17,286 nt of DNA, from positions 1-17,286 of the forward strand of contig CAYJAQ010000031.1 of the NCBI GenBank assembly GCA_964368275.1. The letters are read 5' to 3'. The position numbers and the translations under genes are program-made. The notes under the pieces were generated by a model. That model saw nothing but the letters and a program-made list of their open reading frames with translations. It did no database searches and was not told the origin of the DNA. Shown piece after piece: positions 1-7,115 of this stretch; positions within the stretch are counted from its first letter, which is position 1, and each line of letters begins with the position of its first letter. The stretch comes from CAYJAQ01 sp964368275 (lineage in GTDB: Bacteria; Bacillota_I; Bacilli_A; ML615J-28; CAG-313).

Positions 1-1
1 T

Positions 2-106
2 ATCTATGTTGATGCTTATTATGTACCAGGTGATGAAAGATGTCCTATTTGTGGACATACTGATCTATACAGAAATGGCAAAAAAAGGTCTATATACTCA
101 TATTAA
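2..106 (+). pseudogene. C-terminal end of a zinc-finger peptide, possibly ISL3-type transposase fragment (5' end outside window)
   Basis: An open frame enters from the left edge and stops at TAA 104-106, giving 34 visible residues. It contains a CPICG zinc-knuckle half followed by a basic stretch (LYRNGKKRS). This combination resembles, from memory, the N-terminal zinc finger of ISL3-family transposases, but there it would be followed by several hundred more residues, whereas here the frame stops at once. The stop codon lies in the loop of a strong hairpin (86-124), and a repeat resembling an insertion-sequence end lies just downstream (193-217). The simplest inference is an internally deleted element, but a short intact protein ending in a zinc knuckle is not excluded, because only the end is visible. 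Confidence 0.35.
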
Positions 107-133
107 AAGTGAGCATATAGACCTAATTTTTTT
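80..133. terminator. Bidirectional rho-independent terminator
   Basis: A 10-bp perfect stem (86-95 with 115-124) continues, after one mismatch, with four more pairs (97-100 with 110-113) around a 9-nt loop. It is flanked by seven T on the right (127-133) and seven A on the left (80-86), so it has a U-tract in both directions. It ends the plus-strand fragment before it and is the only good terminator for rnj arriving from the minus strand. Confidence 0.8.
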
Positions 134-217
134 CAGTAGAATTTTTGACAGGGTCAATTTATCGTCTAATAAAAGATATATCAGTGTCTATCTTTCAGTA
201 GAATTTTTGACAGACCC
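131..217. repeat. Two copies of a 21-bp direct repeat, probable insertion-sequence end
   Basis: Positions 131-151 and 193-213 are identical over 21 of 21 bases and are separated by 41 bases. On the minus strand the outer copy reads GGGTCTGTCAAAAATTC from position 217, which looks like a transposon terminal inverted repeat (GG-T-TGTCAAAA). The other end of any element lies outside the window, so the mobile-element reading is inferred. The outer copy ends 9 bases from the rnj stop codon. Confidence 0.5.
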
Positions 218-226
218 TTACTTTTT

Positions 227-1930
227 TTAAATAATCGTAATTATTGGTAGAATAAATGGTCTACGTTCAATCTTATCATAAATGTATTGGGATAAACGAA
301 GCATTACTTGGTTCTTAATCGCAAGTGCATTAATTGATTTGTATTTTGATAAAACATCCTGAAATATTTCATTAGCTTTTTTAGTAATATCATTAGCTAA
401 TTGGTGTGACTTATCAACATCAAAGAAACCACTAGTTACAAGTTTGGTTGGAGCTAGCGTTTGTTTCTGCTTATTGATAGTATAAATGATGGTGATTAAT
501 CCTTCATCAGCTAGTTTCTTTCGTTCTTTTAAAATATTACTAGCTACGTCACTTAAGTTAGAGTCAAGATATATATCAGAAGTGTATATACCTTTCTTGA
601 TTATTTTTGGTTGACCTTTACCATTAAATGTTAAGACATCACCACAACTTAAACTAAAGCAGTTTTCCTTCTTAATACCCATCTCGATGGCAATATTGGC
701 ATGGCGCTTTAACATATTGTATTCACCATGGACTGGTAAGAAATATTTTGGTTTCATGAAACTAAGCATCATCTTAATTTCATTAACAGAAGCATGTCCA
801 GTTGTGTGCGTATCAGTTAGGGGACTATTCTTAATGACATTTGCGCCATTCTTAACAAGCATATTAATATTACGATTAATAAACTGTTCATTACCAGGTA
901 TTGGTTTACTAGAATAGATTACTGTATCACCAGGTTGAAGTTTAATTTGTTTGTGGGTGCCATTGGCAATTCTTGATAAAGCAGCTAATGGTTCACCTTG
1001 TGAGCCTGTGCAAAGAATTGTTACATGATCTGTATTACATTTGTTTAATTCGCGAGAGCCGACAATCGTACCTTTAGGTACATTAATATATTTTAATCTG
1101 ATGGCTGCTTCTATATTTTTTTCCATACTATGGCCAAAAACAATAATTTTTCGGCCTAGAGCGTGGCTTGCTTCAACAATTTGTTGAACACGATAAACGT
1201 TAGAAGCAAAGGTTGCAATAATAATACGTCCTTCAATGCTAGATAAAATTTGTTTAATAGATTCAGCAATTTTTCTTTCTGACAGAGAGAAATTTTCAAC
1301 GTCAGCATTTGTACTATCAGCCATTAAGCAGAGGACGCCGCTTTCACCTAGTTTTGCCATTCGGTAGTAATCAGCTTTTTCGCCAATAGGGGTAAAATCA
1401 AATTTAAAGTCACCGGAATTAACAATATAGCCAAGATTAGTTTTTATAGCAATGCCAAACGAATCAGGGATACTATGGTTGGTTCTAAAGAATGACACTT
1501 TAAAGTTTTTAAAAGTGTATTCAGAATCGTTGGTATAATTTATGATGTTATAGGATATTTTGGGATACTCATTCATCTTATTCTTAATCAAGTTAACAGC
1601 AAGCCCTGAGGCGTAAATATGCGGTATTTTAACGTGATCTAATAAGAATGGTAAAGCACCAATGTGATCTTCGTGGCCGTGGGTAATAAATAGGCCAACA
1701 ATGCGATTTTCATTTTCCTTTAAATAGGTGAAGTCGGGAATAATATAATCAACGCCATGGATCTCATCACCAGCAAATAATATGCCAGCATCCATAACTA
1801 AGATTTCGCCGTTCACTTCAACAATATAACAATTCATTCCAACAACTCCAAGACCACCAAGTGAAGCGATACGAATATCATTTTTATTTTCTGGTTTATT
1901 AGGTCTTTTTTGTTTATTTGGATTATTCAT
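227..1930 (-). CDS. rnj: Ribonuclease J
   Basis: RNase J is the metallo-beta-lactamase/beta-CASP nuclease of Gram-positive bacteria, combining endonuclease and 5'-3' exonuclease activity in mRNA decay and rRNA maturation in the cytoplasm. The 567 residues show the zinc-binding motif HGHEDH at 84-89, a further conserved stretch around NSGDFKFD, the beta-CASP region (ATFASNVYR, then GSQGEP), and a C-terminal PVHGEY motif followed by the usual RNase J extension. Length is close to the family norm of about 555, with a short Asn/Lys-rich N-terminal tail. I start at the ATG at 1930 because AAAGGA lies 7 bases upstream; an in-frame ATG at 1945 has no comparable site and would add five residues. An extended -10 lies at 1974-1982. 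Whether it is J1 or J2 cannot be told from one copy. Confidence 0.95.
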   Translation of the reverse strand: MNNPNKQKRPNKPENKNDIRIASLGGLGVVGMNCYIVEVNGEILVMDAGILFAGDEIHGVDYIIPDFTYLKENENRIVGLFITHGHEDHIGALPFLLDHVKIPHIYASGLAVNLIKNKMNEYPKISYNIINYTNDSEYTFKNFKVSFFRTNHSIPDSFGIAIKTNLGYIVNSGDFKFDFTPIGEKADYYRMAKLGESGVLCLMADSTNADVENFSLSERKIAESIKQILSSIEGRIIIATFASNVYRVQQIVEASHALGRKIIVFGHSMEKNIEAAIRLKYINVPKGTIVGSRELNKCNTDHVTILCTGSQGEPLAALSRIANGTHKQIKLQPGDTVIYSSKPIPGNEQFINRNINMLVKNGANVIKNSPLTDTHTTGHASVNEIKMMLSFMKPKYFLPVHGEYNMLKRHANIAIEMGIKKENCFSLSCGDVLTFNGKGQPKIIKKGIYTSDIYLDSNLSDVASNILKERKKLADEGLITIIYTINKQKQTLAPTKLVTSGFFDVDKSHQLANDITKKANEIFQDVLSKYKSINALAIKNQVMLRLSQYIYDKIERRPFILPIITII

Positions 1931-1973
1931 ATTTTTTCCTTTCATTATTTTAAGTATGTCTCTTATTATTCTT

Positions 1974-1982
1974 ATTATAACA
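1974..1982 (-). promoter_or_regulatory. Extended -10 promoter of rnj
   Basis: The minus strand reads TGTTATAAT, an exact extended -10 element (TG-n-TATAAT), about 45 bases before the rnj start. No good -35 box is present at the usual distance, which is normal for extended -10 promoters. Confidence 0.6.
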
Positions 1983-2058
1983 AATTAATTCAAAAAATGG
2001 AAGTAATACGGCAAGAAATAAAAGAATAATAAAATATGCTGTGCAAATATCAATAATG

Positions 2059-2067
2059 TGTTATAAT
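2059..2067 (+). promoter_or_regulatory. Extended -10 promoter of the HAD phosphatase gene
   Basis: TGTTATAAT matches TG-n-TATAAT exactly, 25 bases before the ATG at 2092. The -35 region (CTGTGC at 2039-2044) is poor. Together with the rnj promoter it forms a divergent promoter region. Confidence 0.6.
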
Positions 2068-2091
2068 ATTACATGAAAAAAGAGGTATGGT

Positions 2092-2874
2092 ATGAGCAAC
2101 ACTAGAAAAGCTGTTTTTATTGATTTTGATGGAACATTATATGACCATGGAACCAAAGCAATCCCCGCTTCAGCAAAACTTGCTATTATTAACGCCAGCA
2201 AGAATAATGATCTTTTCTTAGCTACCGGTCGTAGTGGTTTTGCACTAGGAATGATGGAAGATCTTATGCCCTATTTCAAAGGCTTTGTTTTAATGAATGG
2301 TGCTCATATCGTTATAGATGGTAAGACCATTGAACAAATTATTATTCCTGAAGGCGAAATTGTTAATTTAAAACTTGCCCTGCGTTATAAACGATTCCCC
2401 ATTGCTCTACTTTCATTAGACCATGCATATTTCCGGTATTGTAATGAAGAAGTAATGCGGATTTTGGGAGTTAAAACAACAGATATTATTATTAATACTA
2501 AAAACAATGTGTTTGATTCAAAACTACCTTACTCAATGGGTTGGGCATTTGCTAGTAAAAAAACAATCCAAAAGCTCGAACCATTTTGCCCATCATTATC
2601 TTTTGTCTATTGGGGTGATTTTGGTTGTGATATTTTGCCACCAAAGCGCACCAAGGCGGAGGGAATTGATACCGTAATCAAAGTAGGTGATTATTTGCCA
2701 GAAAATATATATGTTGTCGGTAATGGCGATAATGATGTAGAAATGTTTTTAAGAGCTAGTAAAGCAGTAGCAATGGCTAATAGTTCCGAAAAAGCAATAG
2801 AGGCAGCAGATTACGTAACCACTAAGATAACCGAAGATGGTTTAAAAAATGCTTTTAAGTGGCTAAAAATTTAA
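2092..2874 (+). CDS. Cof-type HAD-superfamily phosphatase
   Basis: A 260-residue HAD hydrolase of the Cof/class IIB type. Such enzymes are cytoplasmic, Mg-dependent phosphatases acting on sugar phosphates, nucleotides or FMN-like cofactors; the exact substrate cannot be read from sequence. Motif I is DFDGT at 11-15 (nucleophile Asp11, acid/base Asp13). The motif IV region is GNGDND at 210-215, typical of the Cof group. A large cap domain lies between them, about residues 85-185. The start is supported by GAGGT 7 bases upstream. The gene stands alone, divergent from rnj, with its own promoter and a terminator at 2939-2976. The protein starts FIDFDGTLYDHG and has no signal peptide or membrane segment. 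Confidence 0.85.
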   Translation: MSNTRKAVFIDFDGTLYDHGTKAIPASAKLAIINASKNNDLFLATGRSGFALGMMEDLMPYFKGFVLMNGAHIVIDGKTIEQIIIPEGEIVNLKLALRYKRFPIALLSLDHAYFRYCNEEVMRILGVKTTDIIINTKNNVFDSKLPYSMGWAFASKKTIQKLEPFCPSLSFVYWGDFGCDILPPKRTKAEGIDTVIKVGDYLPENIYVVGNGDNDVEMFLRASKAVAMANSSEKAIEAADYVTTKITEDGLKNAFKWLKI

Positions 2875-2938
2875 TGAATAGTGGACTTGCTAAGACATCA
2901 ATAGTAGGACTCTTTTAAAAAATTATACTAGTAAAACT

Positions 2939-2976
2939 AATAATCCTTGCTTTTTAGAGCGGATTATTTTATTTTG
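2939..2976 (+). terminator. Terminator of the HAD phosphatase gene
   Basis: AATAATCC (2939-2946) pairs with GGATTATT (2961-2968) around a 14-base loop that can close further, followed by a T-rich stretch to 2976. The gene stop is 64 bases upstream. Confidence 0.6.
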
Positions 2977-3006
2977 GTAACTGGTATATCATTTTTTGGA
3001 TATAAC

Positions 3007-3038
3007 AAAAAGGTTGAAAAATATACTTTCAACCTTTT
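3007..3038. terminator. Terminator of the tldD-tldE operon, nearly symmetric
   Basis: A perfect 12-bp stem, AAAAGGTTGAAA (3008-3019) with TTTCAACCTTTT (3027-3038), around a 7-base loop. On the minus strand the stem ends in a run of five T, 25 bases beyond the tldE stop, so it is mainly the tldDE terminator. The plus-strand side could also back up the HAD terminator. Confidence 0.8.
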
Positions 3039-3062
3039 CATTTATCATATTTTATTTACAAT

Positions 3063-4331
3063 TTATAGTATTTCCATATTATTTAGTTTTATGTATTTTG
3101 GTCCTTCATAGTAAGTAGTTGAAGTAGTTTCTTTAGAAAGGGTAATTGTTTCTAAACACTTATTTATTTGACCACTAAATGAGAAGCCACTAACAGGATA
3201 ATAATCTTTACCATCAAAATAGATTGCTAGTCTTACTTCGCCGCCGACATAATCGCTATATGTTTCAATTTGAATACCTGATAATGCAATAATTTCAAGG
3301 TATGGTTTCTTGAACATGGAGCTGACAGGAGTAGAACCTTTGTTAACAATAATATTTGACATAATACCAGTGGGTTCAACACCTAAATAGTTAGCATATT
3401 GATTGCCACCATAATAACTCTTAAGAACACCTTTTTCAATAATTTTAGTAGGTTTTACAAGTACGCCATCACCATCAAAGGCATTAGCTTTTGTTTTATT
3501 CTTTTGACTAATTGTAATAGCATCTTTCTTAATAATTGGTTGTACAGAATCACCAATCTTTTTATTAGTTGCTCCTTTATAGATTCCGGCATATGAGTAA
3601 TTCTCAATTAAACTATCAAAGAATTGTCCAGCATCAGCATTACGTAAGATTACATCAACATTATGCAAGTCTTTAATTGGTTTTGCTAAGTAACGAGTAG
3701 TTACGTCTTTGACAACATCAATAGCATCATTTTTAATCTTTTCAAAGTCAATTTCTTTATAGCGGAACATTTGGTATAATTCTACTTTTTGTTCGCCATT
3801 ATAAGAAGGAATTGCTTCAATGCTAGTATTATACAAAGTTTTCTTTAGATTAACACCATTTGAGTTTAAGATATGAATAGTTGCTTTCTCGTAGAAAAGT
3901 TCTAATGAATTAAATTTAACATTATCATTGGTATTATCAAAAAATATCTTAGCGATATTACTTAATAGTTCAAATCCTGCTAAATTATTCTCCTTTTCTT
4001 TAAAGGTTTTCTTAGCCACATTTTTAACTAATTCATATTCTTTATTCTTGATAAAACTTGCTGCGTATACAGCATCATTGATTAACTCAGTAATGGCGGC
4101 TTTTGATAACTTATGACTAACCACAAAAGAAGAAGAACCTAAATACTTATTGCCGTCACTTTCGAATTTGTGATATACAGTAACAACATATTCACAAGTT
4201 TTAGTTGCACGTGTTGTTTCTAATCGGTGAATAACATAAAACTGTTCAGAAGTTTCCTTAGTAGTTTCATTTATTAGCCAACCATTAACTTGAGGATTTT
4301 CATTTAAACATTTTACTAATAATTTAATCAT
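3063..4331 (-). CDS. tldE: TldE/PmbA-family partner subunit
   Basis: TldE (PmbA) is the non-catalytic partner of TldD; the TldD-TldE protease degrades unfolded peptides and, in some bacteria, matures ribosomally made peptides. The 422-residue protein aligns in overall plan with the family: an N-terminal alpha/beta domain, a middle region with DVILRNADAGQFFDSLIENYSYAG, and a C-terminal beta-rich domain (YADGVLVKPTKII-like, then GGEVRLAIYFDG). The zinc motif HExxxH of TldD is absent, as expected. I start at the ATG at 4331, which overlaps the tldD stop as ATGA and has GAGGGTG about 8 bases upstream. An upstream in-frame ATG at 4358 would overlap tldD by 31 bases and is less likely. The genes are translationally coupled. 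Confidence 0.88.
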   Translation of the reverse strand: MIKLLVKCLNENPQVNGWLINETTKETSEQFYVIHRLETTRATKTCEYVVTVYHKFESDGNKYLGSSSFVVSHKLSKAAITELINDAVYAASFIKNKEYELVKNVAKKTFKEKENNLAGFELLSNIAKIFFDNTNDNVKFNSLELFYEKATIHILNSNGVNLKKTLYNTSIEAIPSYNGEQKVELYQMFRYKEIDFEKIKNDAIDVVKDVTTRYLAKPIKDLHNVDVILRNADAGQFFDSLIENYSYAGIYKGATNKKIGDSVQPIIKKDAITISQKNKTKANAFDGDGVLVKPTKIIEKGVLKSYYGGNQYANYLGVEPTGIMSNIIVNKGSTPVSSMFKKPYLEIIALSGIQIETYSDYVGGEVRLAIYFDGKDYYPVSGFSFSGQINKCLETITLSKETTSTTYYEGPKYIKLNNMEIL

Positions 4332-5734
4332 CCAATTTTCACCCTCGCTTTCAAACATGCGCCGCCATCGCTTACTCTAACCCACTCTTTGTAGCCTTTG
4401 CCACAAGAACCGCTGCCGATAACTTTAAAATCCGTTGAAACAGCAGTAATAGAATTAAGCAAATCAATAACATAACCGCTCATGACAACAGGTGAAACTA
4501 TTTTACCAGTGAACTCACCATTTTTGATTTCCCGGCCATAATGAGCAGTACATTGAATACCCCAATTTTTAGGGTCTTCCATGCCATTATTAGTTTGATA
4601 GATATAGTAGCCATGTTCAATACTTTTTATCATGTCTTCTAATTTGTCTTTGCCACTTTCAAAGAAAGTGTTAGTCATTCTAGTATATGCTTTTCGCTTG
4701 TAGGATTCTCGACGACCATTACCTGTTGGAGTTGTACCTAATTCTAAGGCACTTAAGACATCAGAAATACCATTTACTAAAATACCCTTATCAATAATTT
4801 TTGTATCATGGGCTAAAACACCATCATCATCAAAGAAATAAGAAGCAACGCTAAAAGTTGAATTAGCGCCGTCATGCATATTAACAAGCGGAGAAGCTAC
4901 TAACTTATTCATAAATTCTTTTGCTTGAGCACGATCTTTAACAAACATATCCATTTCTACACCATGACCAAATGCTTCGTGGGCAATTAAACCTGTAATT
5001 GATGGATCAGTAATAATGTCATAAACACCAGGGGTAGGAACTGTTGAAGAAAGCAGTTCAATGGCTAAAGAAATGGTTTCTTTTAAAAGACTCTTTAATT
5101 CGATTAAATTTTGCTCAATGTTATTAGAACCAAAACCATCATAAGCATATTTTGTATTATCATTTTCTCGCACTAGCGCAAAGGTTCGTGGATTACTCCA
5201 AGTATAATATTGCTCTAAATCTTTCTTGGTTGACATATATAACTTCGAAATTTCTGAATTCTCCATGCCAACACGAACATTAACGAGAAGTGGTGATGTC
5301 GAAAGGGCTTCTTGGACATAACCTTTTAATATTTCAATTATTTCTTCTTTTTTATATGCACGACCAACTGGTTTACGCGTAAATTTTTTTACCAAAGGTT
5401 CCTCTTGTAAAACCCCAACTTTTACCGTTTCAGTTAAACGTTCTTGATTAACGAGTTTCTCAATATTTGTAACAATCTCTTCAAAGTTTTTGTCATTAAT
5501 ATCATTAGTTGAGTATTCACTATACACACCATCGGAATAGACTTTAATGCAAAAGCCACATTCAGTGATGCCACTTGGTGTTAAGTTTAGAGTATACTTA
5601 TCAACAAATATATTGTAACCACTAACATCAGTTCCAAGAACACTGACGAACTCGTATTTTTCATTAAGTTTTTCAATTAGCTTACTAATTATTTTCTTTT
5701 TACTTCTTAAGTATTTTGAAAAACCATTTGTCAT
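4328..5734 (-). CDS. tldD: TldD-family zinc metalloprotease subunit
   Basis: TldD is the catalytic subunit of the cytoplasmic TldD-TldE heterodimeric metalloprotease. The 468-residue protein carries HEAFGH at 252-257, the HExxxH zinc motif with Glu253 as general base. A conserved GSGSCGKG near the C-terminus places Cys444 as the likely third zinc ligand. Length matches the family (about 450-480). There is a strong start: AGGTGA 6 bases before the ATG, and a TTGATA-17-TATAAT promoter at 5758-5786. It is the first gene of a two-gene operon with tldE. No peptide precursor gene or RiPP modification enzyme lies next to it, so a general peptide-clearance role is the safer reading. TGA is used as the stop codon. 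Confidence 0.92.
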   Translation of the reverse strand: MTNGFSKYLRSKKKIISKLIEKLNEKYEFVSVLGTDVSGYNIFVDKYTLNLTPSGITECGFCIKVYSDGVYSEYSTNDINDKNFEEIVTNIEKLVNQERLTETVKVGVLQEEPLVKKFTRKPVGRAYKKEEIIEILKGYVQEALSTSPLLVNVRVGMENSEISKLYMSTKKDLEQYYTWSNPRTFALVRENDNTKYAYDGFGSNNIEQNLIELKSLLKETISLAIELLSSTVPTPGVYDIITDPSITGLIAHEAFGHGVEMDMFVKDRAQAKEFMNKLVASPLVNMHDGANSTFSVASYFFDDDGVLAHDTKIIDKGILVNGISDVLSALELGTTPTGNGRRESYKRKAYTRMTNTFFESGKDKLEDMIKSIEHGYYIYQTNNGMEDPKNWGIQCTAHYGREIKNGEFTGKIVSPVVMSGYVIDLLNSITAVSTDFKVIGSGSCGKGYKEWVRVSDGGACLKARVKIG

Positions 5735-5757
5735 ATTTTCACCTCACTTTTTTTATT

Positions 5758-5786
5758 ATTATACTACACTTTAGCAGTTTTATCAA
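5758..5786 (-). promoter_or_regulatory. Sigma-A promoter of tldD-tldE
   Basis: The minus strand reads TTGATA (5786-5781), a 17-base spacer, then TATAAT (5763-5758), about 24 bases before the tldD start codon. Confidence 0.8.
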
Positions 5787-5803
5787 AGAAAGCACATTTT
5801 AAT

Positions 5804-5839
5804 GAAAAAAACCTTCATTGGATGTTGCCGATGAAGGTT
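5804..5839 (-). terminator. Terminator of def
   Basis: On the minus strand AACCTTCAT (5839-5831) pairs with ATGAAGGTT (5818-5810) and is followed by seven T. It lies 18 bases after the def stop. Confidence 0.85.
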
Positions 5840-5856
5840 AAATATCAGATAAATAA

Positions 5857-6456
5857 TTAGTGCTCAGTTTCTGGATTTTCTTCTTCCTCACTCTTAAATA
5901 CAATTGGTACAGAATTTACTGGTATGTACAAAGGGTTTTCTTTGTTAATGCGTTCAGGAAATAAAATACCATTTAAGTGGTCATATTCATGTTGGAAGAC
6001 AACAGCCATATACCCCTTTAATCGCAGGACAGCTTGTTTTAGTTTGCCGTCGTCATATAAATAAGTACTAACGCGAATTGTGCGAGGACGGTGAACATAC
6101 CCTTCGACATCGCGATCAACAGAAAGACAGCCTTCGCCAGTTGTAAGATAGGTTAATTCATCAGAATAACTGATTAACTTGGGATTAACCATTGCATAGA
6201 AGTGATCCTCACCATGTTCATCAGTAGCATAAATGGCAATCATTTTCTTTAAAACACCAATTTGGGGAGCAGCAAGTCCAACCGCCGGGCGCAGGTGATA
6301 AGTACTCGCAATCTCTTCATCAATTGAGTTATCAATGTACTCAATCATCGAAAGAAGAATATCTTCATCTTCACTTGATAATGGTAATGTAACATCATGT
6401 GCTTTTTCATTAAGTTTTGGATTACCTTCTCTAATTATATCCGTCATTAAGAGCAT
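5857..6456 (-). CDS. def: Peptide deformylase, type 2
   Basis: Peptide deformylase removes the N-terminal formyl group from nascent proteins at the ribosome, using Fe or Zn. All three family motifs are present: GLAAPQIG at 60-67, EGCLS at 108-112 (metal ligand Cys110), and HEYDH at 156-160 (ligands His156 and His160, catalytic Glu157). The 199-residue length and the insertion between motifs 1 and 2 fit the type 2 enzymes of low-GC Gram-positives. The acidic C-terminal tail (EEEENPETEH) is longer than usual. The first ATG is chosen because GAGGT lies 7 bases upstream. It is monocistronic, with a TTGCAA-17-TATAAT promoter (6480-6508) and a terminator (5804-5839). Confidence 0.96.
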   Translation of the reverse strand: MLLMTDIIREGNPKLNEKAHDVTLPLSSEDEDILLSMIEYIDNSIDEEIASTYHLRPAVGLAAPQIGVLKKMIAIYATDEHGEDHFYAMVNPKLISYSDELTYLTTGEGCLSVDRDVEGYVHRPRTIRVSTYLYDDGKLKQAVLRLKGYMAVVFQHEYDHLNGILFPERINKENPLYIPVNSVPIVFKSEEEENPETEH

Positions 6457-6479
6457 ATTAATACCTCACTTTCTTAAGG

Positions 6480-6508
6480 ATTATAACACAAAACGTTATT
6501 CATTGCAA
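6480..6508 (-). promoter_or_regulatory. Sigma-A promoter of def
   Basis: The minus strand reads TTGCAA (6508-6503), 17 bases, TATAAT (6485-6480), with an extended TG preceding the -10 box. Confidence 0.8.
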
Positions 6509-6519
6509 ATATATTGCCA

Positions 6520-6547
6520 AAAGAAAAAAGGAAGTAATCTTCCTTTT
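6520..6547 (-). terminator. Terminator of the YjcZ-like gene, overlapping its stop codon
   Basis: On the minus strand AAAAGGAAG (6547-6539) pairs with CTTCCTTTT (6533-6525) around a short loop, followed by a T-rich run to 6520. Two bases of the TAA stop (6548-6546) belong to the stem. Confidence 0.75.
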
Positions 6548-6710
6548 ACCAACGAGCTGTACCGATAATAACTAACAATATGAATAATACAAGAATTAAT
6601 GCATATCCATATCCGCCATAACCAGATCCTGAACCAGATCCGCAACCAGATCCGCAATTGTTAGTTGGTTGACAACAGCCATATCCATATCCATAATTAG
6701 GTTGATACAT
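6546..6710 (-). CDS. YjcZ-family-like small sporulation-associated peptide
   Basis: A 54-residue peptide. Residues 1-36 are almost only Gly, Tyr, Ser, Cys, Asn and Pro (repeats of GYGYG and GSG, with Cys at 12, 13, 19 and 23). Residues 36-50 form one hydrophobic segment (YALILVLFILLVIIG) before a short TARW end. This plan, a Gly-Tyr-rich head plus a C-terminal single membrane helix starting at a GYGGYGYA-like joint, is that of the YjcZ/YrhK-type 'YjcZ family sporulation protein' peptides of Bacilli, whose function is unknown and which are made in the spore. The start has an unusually strong GGGGGG-containing ribosome site. A dedicated terminator overlaps the stop. A CATATTA hexamer-like -10 within a palindrome (6736-6750) could be a forespore or mother-cell promoter. 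The gene is easily missed because of its length. Confidence 0.8.
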   Translation of the reverse strand: MYQPNYGYGYGCCQPTNNCGSGCGSGSGSGYGGYGYALILVLFILLVIIGTARW

Positions 6711-6735
6711 AATTTCCCCCCTTATCTTCTGACTA

Positions 6736-6750
6736 CTTCATAATATGAAG
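6736..6750. promoter_or_regulatory. Perfect 15-bp palindrome with CATATTA, candidate promoter or operator of the YjcZ-like gene
   Basis: CTTCATAATATGAAG has perfect 7-base arms. Its minus strand contains CATATTA (6747-6741), matching the -10 pattern CATWHTA of forespore sigma factors, at a distance from the ATG (6710) that leaves a leader of about 24 bases. No matching -35 box is clear, so the sigma-factor assignment is only a suggestion; a regulator site is equally possible. Confidence 0.35.
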
Positions 6751-6753
6751 AGG

Positions 6754-6812
6754 TGTTATAATGTGAATATGTTATTACCTAGATTTTATATTTTTGCTGA
6801 ATGTGATATAAT
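6754..6812 (+). promoter_or_regulatory. Two extended -10 elements upstream of the UPF0223 gene
   Basis: TGTTATAAT at 6754-6762 and TGATATAAT at 6804-6812 both match TG-n-TATAAT exactly. The second would place the transcript start about 12 bases before the ATG, at the edge of the ribosome site, so the first is the likelier source of a normally translated mRNA. Confidence 0.55.
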
Positions 6813-6830
6813 ACTTGCGAGGTGAATGAC

Positions 6831-7115
6831 ATGGCACAAAAGAAAACAGGAAAAACCATAAGTAGAAGTGATGTTAATTACAAAATTGACTACGATATGT
6901 TTACAACTGAAGAAATTATCAAAATAATAAATTTCTTTAATATGATTTGGAAACACCAAAATCGGGCTTTCCCGTCAAGTGATGTTGCAAAGGCATATCA
7001 CGAATATCGAACAATTATTAATAACAAAGCTTTAGAAAAACAGTATGATGCGATGTTTCAAAAAGAAACCGGGATATCTATTTTTCACACACTAAATGAT
7101 TTAGGAATAAAATAG
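6831..7115 (+). CDS. UPF0223 family protein (YktA-like)
   Basis: A 94-residue protein resembling the small UPF0223/YktA family of Bacilli. The core TTEEIIKIINFFNMI, AYHEYRTIINNKALEKQYDAMFQKETGISIFHT follows the family pattern (T-E-I, then Y..F..I..SKA.EK, then G.SIY.T). Its function is unknown; it is a soluble helical bundle with no membrane segment. The N-terminal 20 basic residues (MAQKKTGKTISRSD) are an extension compared with YktA. I start at the ATG at 6831, with GAGGTGA just upstream; an in-frame GTG at 6822 is part of that ribosome site. Its stop is directly adjacent to the stop of the convergent gene at 7116, with no terminator between, so the two transcripts must overlap. Confidence 0.7.
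   Translation: MAQKKTGKTISRSDVNYKIDYDMFTTEEIIKIINFFNMIWKHQNRAFPSSDVAKAYHEYRTIINNKALEKQYDAMFQKETGISIFHTLNDLGIK

Noticed and set aside
131..213. CRISPR array
   Set aside because: Only two repeat units, with a spacer of 41 bases, no third copy and no cas gene; the insertion-sequence end explanation fits better.
6..230. Plus-strand 74-codon frame at the left edge
   Set aside because: It runs in another frame from the CPICG peptide, through the terminator and both 21-bp repeats, and has no ribosome site.
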